64,000 nt of DNA, taken from assembly GCF_003852235.1 (NCBI RefSeq), contig NZ_CP027732.1, positions 3,720,001 through 3,784,000 on the forward strand, read 5' to 3'. This DNA is from Pseudomonas sp. R4-35-07 (GTDB taxonomy: Bacteria; Pseudomonadota; Gammaproteobacteria; Pseudomonadales; Pseudomonadaceae). Of this stretch, positions 44,024 to 53,736 are shown in pieces (within the stretch, counting starts at the first letter, position 1; every line of letters starts with the position of its first letter). Made by a program: the position numbers and the translations under genes. The notes under the pieces were generated by a model. It was not told where the DNA came from. It saw nothing but the letters and a program-made list of their open reading frames with translations, and ran no database searches.

Positions 44024-44390
44024 ATCCATTTAGCTACCTACAGTTCTCATTCATCAATGGCATTCTAGTGGCTAACAAAACCAGATACGTCACGTATTCG
44101 TGAAGTATCTGATCACTGAATCGCCATTGTTTGAAGTCAGCAACCTGATTCATCAGATTATCGCCAAATTGAACCCCTACTGTGGGGCACTGCGAAGCAT
44201 TGACGCATGCGCGACCGTGAAACAGACCTAATCCCAGGTGCAAAGTATCCGAGGTGCTATTCAGTGCATCGGCCACCTGTTCTTTGCGCGGCTGATTGAT
44301 TCACAGATAACGGTAGGGCCTTGGGTGAACCTCGAGTGGTACTTCCTGCGCCCTGTTCTCATGCCTCTCCAGAATTTATGCGCCAGCTAA
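44024..44390. other. Intergenic stretch without a supported gene
   Basis: This 367-bp region between the LysR gene and the left tRNA-derived repeat contains only a doubtful minus-strand frame (44034-44276, 80 codons) with no clear ribosome site or family resemblance. Composition is intermediate. It is the sequence expected to have lain downstream of tRNA-Pro before the island inserted. Confidence 0.5.
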
Positions 44391-44528
44391 GATTCCACCT
44401 AGAGCTAGCGGTTTTGCAGGGGTGAAAACTAATAAAAATAAAAAAGGGTCGCGAGATAAAATCTCGCGACCCTTTGAAATATATGGTCGGGACGGAGTGA
44501 TTCGAACACTCGACCCCTAGCACCCCAT
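44391..44528. repeat. Left copy of the 138-bp tRNA-Pro-derived direct repeat (attachment site)
   Basis: This stretch aligns without gaps to 55845-55982. Bases 44484-44528 repeat exactly the last 45 bases of tRNA-Pro, from the CCA end to the anticodon loop. The remaining 93 bases, covering the tRNA terminator and beyond, show 12 differences. Sequence beyond 44528 departs completely. This is the pattern of site-specific insertion into a tRNA 3' end. Confidence 0.88.
44446..44472 (-). terminator. Duplicate of the tRNA-Pro intrinsic terminator
   Basis: A hairpin with arms GGGTCGCGAGAT and ATCTCGCGACCC, followed on the minus strand by a T-run. It copies the terminator downstream of the intact tRNA-Pro at the other end of the island, with one base different. 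Confidence 0.8.
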
Positions 44529-45051
44529 CTCCTTTTTCATACTTCTTGAAAGCTTCCAAAATTTTACTCTGGATTTTTCCAAGCGAGTATTTACTTGAGC
44601 TCCAGCGGTGTTCTGCTCTACGAGAGTCCAGTAACGTCCATCAAGAGCCGACGTTTTTGTGGGGGGAAAAGTAGGGGGAGCACCAGCTCAAGCTATGATC
44701 CAACCGAGAATAACTGGTGGAGTGAATAGGGTTACCGATCGGTTATCCTTTCAAAACACCCTGCCAAAAATCGAACCGCCAATACTGAATTTCATACAAC
44801 TGGAATGCTTGTGATCGAAGGAAATGCACTTGTGGCAGGGTCTGCCTTGCGATTCATTTACGTTTCGCGATAAGCTCAGTCACCAGCGCCGCTCATGGTC
44901 GGCGCGCTGCCCACCCCAAGGGCCCTAGAGGCCGCAGCTAAGTGGATATCAACCATGTATCTATAGAAGCCTCTGGCCGCTCCTGTTTCGGGCACCGGGG
45001 AATGTGGGTGGGCGTCTCCGGTGTAGCTCTTCGAGAGCAACGGAAATCACC
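44529..45051. other. Island left end, no supported gene
   Basis: These 523 bp hold no open frame with coding support. Short G-rich strings (GTGGGGGGAAAAGTAGGGGG near 44660) and broken minus-strand frames entering the repeat could be the wreck of an integrase end, but this is not demonstrable. Confidence 0.4.
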
Positions 45052-46722
45052 ATGGCATTGCTGAAAACCTCCTATCTTCGTGAAAACATCGTTCGTCAAT
45101 CCAAACGTCTTAGCGAGAAACTTGCCGTCCCGCTAACTACCGCCAAAGAGATACTCGCTTCAGGGCCTTACGGTTGCGCGAGCTGGGCGGATTTAAACGC
45201 CCGACTGGAGTCACCTTCCCCACACGACGAATCATTGATCCTTGCGGCTTTACCGCACGTGGACGCGGCACAAGCTTATTTTGCCAACAACATACGTGAG
45301 CTGGCGAAGGGGCTCAGCCGCCGCATTTTGACAAACACCAATTTGGCCGGTTTGTACGAAATACTCAGGTACGTCTTTGTTATATCCCAAGTACCAGTAT
45401 CGCTCAGTGATATTGCTACGAAGATAGAGGCCAGTGCCTGGCAGCCAAGTCACATCGGCCCCGATCCTGCCGCTGTTATTCATGCTTATACGAGAATCAA
45501 TGACACTTATATCAAACTCATTGCGACTCGCGTCTACCTTCCAGAATATTACGATCTCGGAGAGCACTACCAACCTCTCGCAAAAATAGCCGAGCCCTAC
45601 AACGAGAATATCAAAATCATTTGGTCCGACCCGATGGGTTGGTACAAGGCAACCTGCGACTATCTGGAGGCCTTTGACCGTACAGCGGATGACGATGAAT
45701 ATGACGTCGAGCTGATATTGCCTGAGGAACATTTGGATGAGGCCATGCGCATTCACCAACGATGGTTCGACAATGCCTTGAACGTATGGCGTGACGAAAG
45801 CCGTTATGGTGAGAGTGACCAATATTTTGTGCCCTATGCTCTTCCACTAGGGTGTTACCTAGTGCTCGGCGTACCCTGTACCGCTCCTGCCAATCTCCCT
45901 GTGCTCAACAGTACTTCAGTCGCGTTTGACTCAGAGTGGGACAACGACACCACTCTGGTGACGCTCGGCAAGCAGCCTGTGTGTATTGAATGGATCAACA
46001 TCAACAACCAGACACGGCAGCATGATGGTGAACACCATGAGCATTTCAAAAGTCTAATGGATGGCGTCTTTTCTCACTCGGATTGCGAACTTGATCAATT
46101 TCAATCCGAAGGCCGTTACCACAAGTTGTTCTACATCACGCCTGCCTCGAATTTTGCGATCGACAGTTATTTGAAGGTCGAACTCAAACCGTCTGGTGAC
46201 GAAGAGTTCTTTGTGCTTCAAACCGACAATCCCTTCCTTGCCTCGAAAATCGTGGATTACGCATCAACGCGACAACTCATGGGGTATCAATCGAAACTTG
46301 GGACCTCCAATTTCCTTATGAAAATTGAGGCTAAAGAGTCGCTCCTTGAAAAGGCTAGCTTAGCCTTGATCGCGTATCGGGCGGGTAACAAAAAAAGCTA
46401 TAACTTGATCACCCAATCCCTGCTAACCAGAAGGGCTGAAAACTCCACGGTGGTCGTGAATATCCAGGCCGCCCTGCTGTCACTTTGCGACCTGATTGAC
46501 AAGCGGGTGCTCAAGGATGCTATTCATCATGGGATCGTGGTGTACTGCGATCCGGGGTTTCTCGATGATCTCGATGTATCGTCAAAGCGCAGTAAAGGCT
46601 TACAGGTCGCACCACAATCACTGATTGAAACGCTTGAGCAACCGTTCCAGGAAAAAGACTTTTCTCTCCACGATTTATTCTCAAACCTAACGCTGGCCCA
46701 CTACACCCGACGAAATCACTAG
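45052..46722 (+). CDS. Unknown island protein (556 aa)
   Basis: A 556-residue soluble protein from the ATG at 45052, with GGAAA 9 bases upstream. The first 50 residues (ENIVRQSKRLSEKLAVPLTTAKEILASGPYGCASWADL) look like the small helical module found at the N terminus of several plasmid and island proteins, where a run of KxLAxxLG is followed by a G-x-x-x-W signature. The rest is mixed alpha/beta with many acidic and aromatic residues and no catalytic motif I can name. No membrane segment. It lies 158 bases before the GIY-YIG gene on the same strand. Confidence 0.72.
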   Translation: MALLKTSYLRENIVRQSKRLSEKLAVPLTTAKEILASGPYGCASWADLNARLESPSPHDESLILAALPHVDAAQAYFANNIRELAKGLSRRILTNTNLAGLYEILRYVFVISQVPVSLSDIATKIEASAWQPSHIGPDPAAVIHAYTRINDTYIKLIATRVYLPEYYDLGEHYQPLAKIAEPYNENIKIIWSDPMGWYKATCDYLEAFDRTADDDEYDVELILPEEHLDEAMRIHQRWFDNALNVWRDESRYGESDQYFVPYALPLGCYLVLGVPCTAPANLPVLNSTSVAFDSEWDNDTTLVTLGKQPVCIEWININNQTRQHDGEHHEHFKSLMDGVFSHSDCELDQFQSEGRYHKLFYITPASNFAIDSYLKVELKPSGDEEFFVLQTDNPFLASKIVDYASTRQLMGYQSKLGTSNFLMKIEAKESLLEKASLALIAYRAGNKKSYNLITQSLLTRRAENSTVVVNIQAALLSLCDLIDKRVLKDAIHHGIVVYCDPGFLDDLDVSSKRSKGLQVAPQSLIETLEQPFQEKDFSLHDLFSNLTLAHYTRRNH

Positions 46723-46880
46723 CGCCAACATAACGAGAAATGCCCCTTGAGTTTTGCTCCGGGTCATTTTTATTTCACGTAGGCGTTGAGGTGGGTTGAG
46801 CACTCTGCCGTTCAAAAAGCACACGCAGAGCGCGCCCCATACAACGATTGATTCATTACGTAGCTCAAGGAACCCCAACA

Positions 46881-47534
46881 ATGAGCGCAGGTTTCGTTTA
46901 CTTGATCATCAATCCCAGCATGCCCGGACTGGTTAAAATCGGCCAGTCAACACGCTCATCCAAACAACGGGCGAGGGAGGGAAAAGGAACTTGGGTACCT
47001 GATAATTTTGAGGTCGTCTACGATGAACTTGTCACCGACTGCCGGCAGGTAGAAATCCTGATGAAGCAACGTTACCTGGACTACCAATACAAACCCAACC
47101 GAGAGTTCTTCCAACTCCCCATTCGCGAGGCCATTCGAGGACTGATGGAGGAGGCACTGAACTTCCGCGTGCCTCAGGTGGGCTCTAACAGCGGCGTGGA
47201 AATTCTTCCGGACTTGAAGCGCAAGTACCCGACTTATCTGGATCCTGCTTTTCACTCGATCAAAATCGTCCACCGCGATAATATTGTTTATCTAGAGTCT
47301 GTAAGATTTCGCCACACCACTAGCCGGGACGAGATCGTCGAGCGCACCGATTTGGCGTTTATTTCCGATGGGGAAATAGATATGTTTATAGCCAATCGCA
47401 GCCCTGAGGATAACGCCCGACTTTTCGTGCATGAACTGGACGAGTATTCGATGATTCACTGCACTGATCTTTTCACTCAGCAAGCGTGCTCATACATCGC
47501 GGAAACACGTGAGAAAAATCGCTGCCTTTCTTAA
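46881..47534 (+). CDS. GIY-YIG/T5orf172-domain protein
   Basis: A 217-residue protein whose residues 4-95 match the T5orf172/MUG113 branch of the GIY-YIG nuclease fold: FVYLIINPSMPGLVKIGQSTR supplies the G-x-Y-like strands and the catalytic Arg region, and NREFFQLP the Glu. The C-terminal 110 residues are not recognised. AAGGAA lies 9 bases before the ATG. GIY-YIG proteins of this branch are frequent in phage and defence regions. Whether it cuts DNA here is not known. Confidence 0.8.
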   Translation: MSAGFVYLIINPSMPGLVKIGQSTRSSKQRAREGKGTWVPDNFEVVYDELVTDCRQVEILMKQRYLDYQYKPNREFFQLPIREAIRGLMEEALNFRVPQVGSNSGVEILPDLKRKYPTYLDPAFHSIKIVHRDNIVYLESVRFRHTTSRDEIVERTDLAFISDGEIDMFIANRSPEDNARLFVHELDEYSMIHCTDLFTQQACSYIAETREKNRCLS

Positions 47535-47775
47535 ACGCTTGTGCCAACCGGATCAAAGATGGCACCGCGCTCTTGACCAAAATAACTCAGCACTCCCCGC
47601 TCGCTACTTTGCTGGTAGCAGGCGGGACACTGCTGTGCGGTCACCGACCGTGGGTATGCGATCCACGAAGTACACCTACCGCCAGGAGCGTTTCGTGTTT
47701 ACCGTGACATCTCTGGTGCGCAGTTCCACGGCAACAACTCTTCATAGTCGGCCACCGACTGCGCATGCGATTCAG

Positions 47776-48780
47776 TTACACGGTTACGGCGAAACGCTGA
47801 GCATCAAGGGCGGCAACGGCCGAGAATCCAGCGCCCTTCTTGAAGCTCATGTTATGGACGAAATTCTTCATCGCATCAGACGGGTCGATGGTTTCGAGGT
47901 TAAGTCCGTCAACAGTTGGCCTAGAGAACGCAGCACTCAGAATTGGCTGCTCCTCCATATGACCTGTCGAGCTGTTGAGCACATTGTCCAGAGCGGTGAC
48001 GATGACTAGGTCATCCGGCAGGATTGCCAACAACTCTCGACCTACTCGCAGAGCGCAGCTGCACACGTAGTCCTGGTGAAGCTCGTTGAACCGCCCAGCA
48101 GGCATAGCTTTAGTCGACAGCTTGCCGCTTTTGAGTAGAGATTTGATTTCAGTCGGAATCACGTCGGAGCCATGGATAGCGAGTCTTGCTTCTAGGACAC
48201 CACCTTCATGAACAATCATCTGAATGGCTGAGCCGAGGTGCGAGATTTCTGCAAACGACTCGAAAGCTTCGATGGCATCGAGCTTGGCTTGACGGTCACC
48301 ATCAAGGATACGGATCGCAATGTCCCGCTCCTCTGCCCACTCGGTATTGGCAGTCTTCCATTCATCAAGCTGAGCCTGATACTGCCTTTCATCTTCCGCC
48401 TGTGCGGTGCCAATCTTGCCGAGCAGGACTGCGCGTTGACGAGCCTCTAGCTTGAAAAGGCGAGCCCAGAAATTGGGGCGATATGTAGCGGCCGCATGCG
48501 TGGCTTCTTGCTCAAGTGTACCGCTCTTCAGTGGCTGTCTAGGTTCGGGGTTGGAGAGAAGCCGTTTCCATTTCACAGGCTCGGCACACTCCTTGTGCAT
48601 CGAAAGGAGGATATCTATGTGATTTTCGTACACATCGACTTCATACGCTGCTTGCTCCAGCGCTTCCATCTTTGCGTACTCTTTCTGTTGCTTTTCGAGC
48701 TCACGCTGCCGGCGATGAGCGTTGCGCTCTGATCTCCGCGCAGACGCTTGCAGCGAACGTACAGTCCCTTTCCAGCCCAT
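47776..48780 (-). CDS. Unknown island protein with N-terminal coiled coil (334 aa)
   Basis: The 334-residue protein starts at the ATG 7 bases after GGAG. Residues 5-45 are a charged helix (ARRSERNAHRRQRELEKQQKEY), probably a coiled coil, followed by a helical region with a second charged helix near 130-165. The last 140 residues form a globular alpha/beta domain (ALRVGRELLAILPDDLVIVTALDNVL). No family or catalytic motif is recognised. It converges with the GIY-YIG gene. Confidence 0.68.
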   Translation of the reverse strand: MGWKGTVRSLQASARRSERNAHRRQRELEKQQKEYAKMEALEQAAYEVDVYENHIDILLSMHKECAEPVKWKRLLSNPEPRQPLKSGTLEQEATHAAATYRPNFWARLFKLEARQRAVLLGKIGTAQAEDERQYQAQLDEWKTANTEWAEERDIAIRILDGDRQAKLDAIEAFESFAEISHLGSAIQMIVHEGGVLEARLAIHGSDVIPTEIKSLLKSGKLSTKAMPAGRFNELHQDYVCSCALRVGRELLAILPDDLVIVTALDNVLNSSTGHMEEQPILSAAFSRPTVDGLNLETIDPSDAMKNFVHNMSFKKGAGFSAVAALDAQRFAVTV

Positions 48781-49092
48781 CACGATTCTCCATACCGTTC
48801 ATGTGATGGCACATTAGCATAGCTCGTAGCTTTGTCTGAATCACCTAAGAACCTGGAAACTGAAAATACCAGGTAACCCAGATGGAGCGCATTTGTACTC
48901 CACGCGTCACAGAACGAGGGCAGGGTCAACTACGCACAAAAAAAGGGGCGCCTCCAACGACTGCAGTGTAAACATGTCGAGTCTCAAAACAGATGGAACA
49001 CCCCTTTCCCGTCGACAACATCGTTGCATGAACTTAGATCGCCTCACAGCCGAAACGGACCCGTTGGAAGCGTCTTCACTGAAATTTACCCA
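48781..49092. other. Intergenic stretch within the island
   Basis: This 312-bp gap lies between two minus-strand genes. It should hold the promoter of the 334-residue protein near its right-hand side of the gene start (48790-48850) and the end of the NACHT transcript. A run of seven As at 48940 and no strong hairpin were seen. The plus-strand frame at 48893-49096 has no ribosome site. Confidence 0.4.
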
Positions 49093-52000
49093 TTAAGAAA
49101 CCAATCCTCTAGAGCCGGCTGAGAGACGCGGTCGAAGGTCAAGCACCTTAATCAGTAACCGGAGACTGTTGCCCATCTCGCTGACAACTCTAGAAGCTTC
49201 GAATTCAAGCAGTTCTCGCAGCCCCTCAATGCCAATTAATTCTCCAGTTTCCGGATGCTCCCATCTACGTTCGCTCACAACAGTCACGAGTAGACAGCCC
49301 GAACGGCAGCACTCAGCCGCCATGTATCGAGTAACAAGCTGGTTTTTTATCGTGTCACGCAGTACACGTCCTGACCAATTTTCGCCAAGTTTGAGTTCAA
49401 CCGTAGCCTGCTGCCCCGATATTGCCCGCATTCGAATATCCGTCTCCTTCTCGTCAGCGGTAGCCGCTTCTTGGTCGACCGTGTAGACATGATTGGACGC
49501 GTTTCGTAGTTCCCGAGCAATTTCCCGGCGCATTACTTTCTCTTCACTGATCAAAACCCAAGCATCTCGTGGCGTAACATCCTGAAGCAGCAAATCATCG
49601 AGGTCTTCGAAGCGGTCGACAAGAACGGCGAACATGTCATCGCGCGTGGTCGGCGGTGCCTCACCGTAGCTATTGAGTGTCGCCACCTCTGACTCGGTGA
49701 GCACGGCTCCATCAACTTCTTCAGCCGCCTTTTCGCGAGCAAGCAATGCGAGGCGGTCACGAAAATGAGCGAAAAGTGGATCTGCGAGCATCTCGATTTT
49801 GACCATCCAAGCTTCAGCACCTTGAGTGTCAAGAATTGCAGTGAGGAGCGCGTTTCTTGCGTTTTGCGCATCGTCTCGAGGACCTGGTGAAAAGGTACCC
49901 TCATGAGTAATGTCGTCGGAGGGACGAACATGCTGATATGCAAGTCGGAGTAACCGCAGGAGCAACTGGGGGGTGAAGCCAGATGTACTTAGATCGACGC
50001 GCAGACTCGCGAAGCGGTCCCCAAACAAAGTACTGAAGGCATTGATAGCGATACCAGTTGGCATGGGCTCATGCAGTGCCAGTAATAGCTCCAAGGCGTC
50101 GGCCCCTGCTCCTGGATCGAGACGCATCAATGTAGTGAGCCAAACCTGAGTAAAGGGACCGTTGTCGGCAACGCTCAGCTGTTTCGCAGCCAAAGTGTGA
50201 ATCTTGCCACGCGTTTCGCCGCCGCCGTGCTGAAGGAGAATTTTTAGTACCCGCTCAAGTCGACCTAACGCAGCGGCCTCGTCTTCGTCACGACAAGGAT
50301 TATCGACATAAGCATCAAGCCAGCGTAGTAATCGAGGCACAAACAATTGCGCCACGATGTCCGAGGCATAACTCACATCCTGAAGTAACATGGCAAACGA
50401 ATTTGTCTTAGCGACTTCATTGAGTTCAGCGGTCAAATCGGGACCTAGCGTCTGTTCGACCGCGTCAGGAAACTCCCGCGCCAGGGATTCGAGCCATGCT
50501 GGAAAACCGTTGCACTCAACTCGAGCGTAGCGCGCGGCCAGTTTAGCCTCAACTACGGAAAGGTTCCGCGCCCAGTCAGGGTCTTCAGCTTCGGCGGCAA
50601 TCGCGGCCAGCCCGAGCTGCCACCTAATAAGAAATGTCCCCTTTTGCTCCGCGGGTCTCTCGTAGCGAAGCGTTGGATGATCGCCGCGCCAAATAGCGCG
50701 CATGCTGGTACGTAGCCGGTCGGCGGTCGTTTTGCCAAAATGCGCCTCAAGAAAACGACGATCCCAACCGGATGCACGGCTTTCGTTTCCAGAGCGCTGC
50801 ATCGCCTGCCACAAATTCCAAGCGGTATTTCCTTCGCGATCGGGTGTAAAAGCTTCCTCGGGGTGCTCAACAACCTCACACCAGAATGCCACCCAGTCCG
50901 CATGCTGAGTTGCTTGGCGCTCTTCGCTTGCTCTGCGCTGATGATCTATTCGAGCCTCTAGCTTGACCATTTCCGGATCGATTTCCGGTGGAGCGAGATA
51001 CTGATCTATCAGGGCGATCAGCACAGGCTTATCGAGAACATACTGCTTGAGGCCTTCGATATGATCACGAGAATCGCCGACACCGTCCCAGATACCACGC
51101 ATCGAGGCATGGAGCATCATTGCACGCTCCGACAACGGGCGATCAGCATCAGCCAAAATGCGTCGCACCCACGCAGCATCTTGTTCGTAATTTAATTGGA
51201 TGGGACCGCGGAATGAAGCCTGGCAAAATCGCGCCCAAGAGTCAGCTCGCGGGTGCAGACTTTCATTGAACGCATCATCAGACCAGAAAATTGCCTCGCG
51301 CTGTATTGAGTTCAGTTCCGAAAGTGCTTTGCGTAGGTTCTTCAGCGGCTCGTCGTGGGTATGATCATCGGGCAGGAGCCGCAATGCGATCGTAGATGAG
51401 CGAAGGACTTCTAGCCGACACTCGTCCCCACGAATAAGTCTTAAGCAAACCGCTGCGAGCGCTGAGAGCAATTGGGAGCGTTTACTGACGAGATGTGGCC
51501 ACTCACTCACCCAAGCCAAATCCTCGGTGACCAAGTTGGTCAGCCCCTCGCGCAGCGTCTCCAGATAGCCTGGAGCGAATTCAAGCTCTGCAATACTGTA
51601 CGGTAGCGGCCATCCTAGCTCGTGCCCCGTACTTGATGACTCCGAGAGCCCCCTCAAAATCCCACAGAGTCGATCAGGTGTAAAAAATAGAGGAAACAAT
51701 CTGACGACCGCACCACGCACCACGGAGTCGGGCCAGAGTGCCTGTGCCTCCTCCATCGACTGTGTGAGTAACTCGACCCGAGAGTCACCAAGACGAGCGA
51801 GTGCCGTAATCGCATCAAGACGCTCACCGTCCGTAGCCAATCCATCGATTGCGACTGTATGAGCAATATCCGCACATGCTGGCATCGGCCCTGCACCAAT
51901 TAGATCGAGCAACAGCTCACGGATCTCGGGATTCTCAATACCCTCCCCCCACAGCTGTAAAACTTGTCCTTCCAAGTCAGGTGAAGCAAAACGATGGATC

Positions 52001-53436
52001 TGCACCTGCGGAGCTTGCAGCCCACGCCATCCTCCAGGTCCGTAAAGCCTCACATAGGATCGCAATGCGTCTAAGCGCTGAGAAAGTGTGAGCGATTCGG
52101 GGTCAGCGTGGTCCAGCAATACGTTGGGCTCGCGATCACGAACTTCGGAAAAAATAGTTGGCTGTGATGCAGCTAGCCATGCCGCGACCGGACGCATTGT
52201 CGGCCGGACTACCTTATAGTTCTGTTGAGTCTCAGCGAAGAGCAGTCGCTTGACCGCCTTGATTGGCATTCCCTGGCTCAATCGACGGTCAAGATACTGT
52301 GCCGCAAGAAATTCGAGCACCGAGCGGTGATGGAACCGGACTCGACCGTAGCTCGCAAAACCGAACAGCGCTCGCTCCAGCAATGTCTCCCGCTCCTGCG
52401 GAGTCCAGTCATGTAGTAGCACTTCGGGTTCTAGCGCCCCACCAGGCTCCCCGCCACGATCTGCCTCCACACTGAGGCGTATGGTCAACTTCCGGGTAAG
52501 CAGAGCAGCGAGCGCAAGCCGGCTTGCTCCCTCCAATGCCTTGTCGGGTGAGAGTTGCGCGGGCTCACCACGATCGGTACGAGGCTTGAGTTTGATGCGG
52601 ATATTTTGCTCCACCTGCTCTCGATGGGTGCGAATGCGGCGGTGCTCGCGCCAATCAGAGCAAAGCTCGACAAGGTCCTGCGGTCGGCGTGCAAAATCCT
52701 CCGCGTTCCGCTTACGAATGTCCGCAAGTAGGACATCGGCATCGTTGACCCCCTCAATTACCGCCATCTCACGAATCTGCTGGTCGGACAACGGCATCAA
52801 TGCGACGTTACGCCATACAGGAGCCACGTCCTCCTTCTTGGCGGAATCACGCCGCAAACGGCCCGTCGCGATGTCTGCGAAATTATCTCCGCTCGATACC
52901 AGTTCAACCTGATCAGGGACTGGTAAATATCGCTGGATCAGTTTCTGATCCACAGCGACCGGTCGGGTTGTTATAACAATCTGAACCCTTCCGAGCTGAC
53001 TGCCAATGGCCTTACCCAAGCGCTTGAGAGCAACCTCAAAAGAACCGAGGGTCAGTTTCAACTCATCAATCGAATCCAGAAAAAACGTGGCAATTTCTGA
53101 TTGAGCAGCCTGCCAAGCCTCAAGCCGCTCCTCCTCTTCTAGCGACAGTAAGTCCGGTAGATTGGCTGTTGCGAGCTGCGATAGCTCCAGAAAGAACGCA
53201 GGCTCGCCTTTCTCCCACAATGCCTGCTGCTGTGCTCGACACTCATAGGTCTTTCCGGCGCCGGCTTCTGAAACAATCAGAACACGCTGCGATTCAAGCA
53301 ACGTTTCCCAGCCAACATCTTTCGCCCACCCCAATCGCGACAGCAGTGATGCCTGCTCAATGTCGGCGATCTCCTCCTGAGATAGATTGCGGAAGGTACG
53401 CTGAATACGCGGGTTGGATTTGTGTGGTGATTGCAT
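49093..53436 (-). CDS. NACHT-type STAND NTPase with probable C-terminal PD-(D/E)xK nuclease domain
   Basis: A 1447-residue protein, with AAGG 8 bases before the ATG. The NTPase core lies near residues 45-330: Walker A SEAGAGKTYE at about 56-65, Walker B FFLDSIDEL at 117-125 with the Asp-x-x-Asp/Glu pattern of NACHT proteins, and an ITTRP sensor. A long helical region of about 900 residues, like HEAT or TPR sensor arrays, follows. Near the end, a D (TDIR, about 1333) and ExK (VELKLGE, about 1346) with NQLVTRYM behind form a PD-(D/E)xK-like set. STAND proteins of this layout sense phage products and act by nuclease or other effectors. The defence role is inferred. Confidence 0.8.
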   Translation of the reverse strand: MQSPHKSNPRIQRTFRNLSQEEIADIEQASLLSRLGWAKDVGWETLLESQRVLIVSEAGAGKTYECRAQQQALWEKGEPAFFLELSQLATANLPDLLSLEEEERLEAWQAAQSEIATFFLDSIDELKLTLGSFEVALKRLGKAIGSQLGRVQIVITTRPVAVDQKLIQRYLPVPDQVELVSSGDNFADIATGRLRRDSAKKEDVAPVWRNVALMPLSDQQIREMAVIEGVNDADVLLADIRKRNAEDFARRPQDLVELCSDWREHRRIRTHREQVEQNIRIKLKPRTDRGEPAQLSPDKALEGASRLALAALLTRKLTIRLSVEADRGGEPGGALEPEVLLHDWTPQERETLLERALFGFASYGRVRFHHRSVLEFLAAQYLDRRLSQGMPIKAVKRLLFAETQQNYKVVRPTMRPVAAWLAASQPTIFSEVRDREPNVLLDHADPESLTLSQRLDALRSYVRLYGPGGWRGLQAPQVQIHRFASPDLEGQVLQLWGEGIENPEIRELLLDLIGAGPMPACADIAHTVAIDGLATDGERLDAITALARLGDSRVELLTQSMEEAQALWPDSVVRGAVVRLFPLFFTPDRLCGILRGLSESSSTGHELGWPLPYSIAELEFAPGYLETLREGLTNLVTEDLAWVSEWPHLVSKRSQLLSALAAVCLRLIRGDECRLEVLRSSTIALRLLPDDHTHDEPLKNLRKALSELNSIQREAIFWSDDAFNESLHPRADSWARFCQASFRGPIQLNYEQDAAWVRRILADADRPLSERAMMLHASMRGIWDGVGDSRDHIEGLKQYVLDKPVLIALIDQYLAPPEIDPEMVKLEARIDHQRRASEERQATQHADWVAFWCEVVEHPEEAFTPDREGNTAWNLWQAMQRSGNESRASGWDRRFLEAHFGKTTADRLRTSMRAIWRGDHPTLRYERPAEQKGTFLIRWQLGLAAIAAEAEDPDWARNLSVVEAKLAARYARVECNGFPAWLESLAREFPDAVEQTLGPDLTAELNEVAKTNSFAMLLQDVSYASDIVAQLFVPRLLRWLDAYVDNPCRDEDEAAALGRLERVLKILLQHGGGETRGKIHTLAAKQLSVADNGPFTQVWLTTLMRLDPGAGADALELLLALHEPMPTGIAINAFSTLFGDRFASLRVDLSTSGFTPQLLLRLLRLAYQHVRPSDDITHEGTFSPGPRDDAQNARNALLTAILDTQGAEAWMVKIEMLADPLFAHFRDRLALLAREKAAEEVDGAVLTESEVATLNSYGEAPPTTRDDMFAVLVDRFEDLDDLLLQDVTPRDAWVLISEEKVMRREIARELRNASNHVYTVDQEAATADEKETDIRMRAISGQQATVELKLGENWSGRVLRDTIKNQLVTRYMAAECCRSGCLLVTVVSERRWEHPETGELIGIEGLRELLEFEASRVVSEMGNSLRLLIKVLDLRPRLSAGSRGLVS

Positions 53437-53736
53437 CAGCGACCTTTAGCCATTTCAGTTGTACCTGCACGTTTCTGCCAAAAGGTATCGTATTAAATAC
53501 GAAGACACATTGATGCTAGCCACGATAGTCGGCTGGCAGCGATCTACTGTCATTCACGCGTTCGGCATTTTTCGATTTTCGGTTCCAAGGCGAAGCTCAA
53601 GCATCGATTCCAGCGGCGACGCCGCTCCTGGCCCAAAAGCTCACCACTTTTGTCATTTCTGTTAGTCATAAACATAGTCGTTTGACTATCCCTCATCGTA
53701 AGAGAGAAACGGTGTCCTGTCTTTCATGGGGCTCAT
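53437..53736. other. Intergenic stretch upstream of the NACHT gene
   Basis: Three hundred bases separate the NACHT gene start from the end of the truncated nuclease. It must contain the NACHT promoter and the deletion or rearrangement point that cut the nuclease. No gene is supported. Confidence 0.4.

Noticed and set aside
44034..44276. 80-codon minus-strand frame beyond the LysR gene
   Set aside because: No ribosome site or recognisable family; could be a decayed small gene but cannot be supported.
44484..44528. Second functional tRNA-Pro gene
   Set aside because: Only the 3' 45 bases are present; the acceptor 5' strand and D arm are missing, so it is an attachment-site remnant.
47509..48009. 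166-codon plus-strand frame overlapping the GIY-YIG gene end and the 334-aa gene
   Set aside because: Mostly antisense to the 334-aa gene and without coding bias or start signal.
48900..49060. Possible CRISPR-like or tandem repeat
   Set aside because: No regularly spaced repeats are present here or anywhere else in the window.
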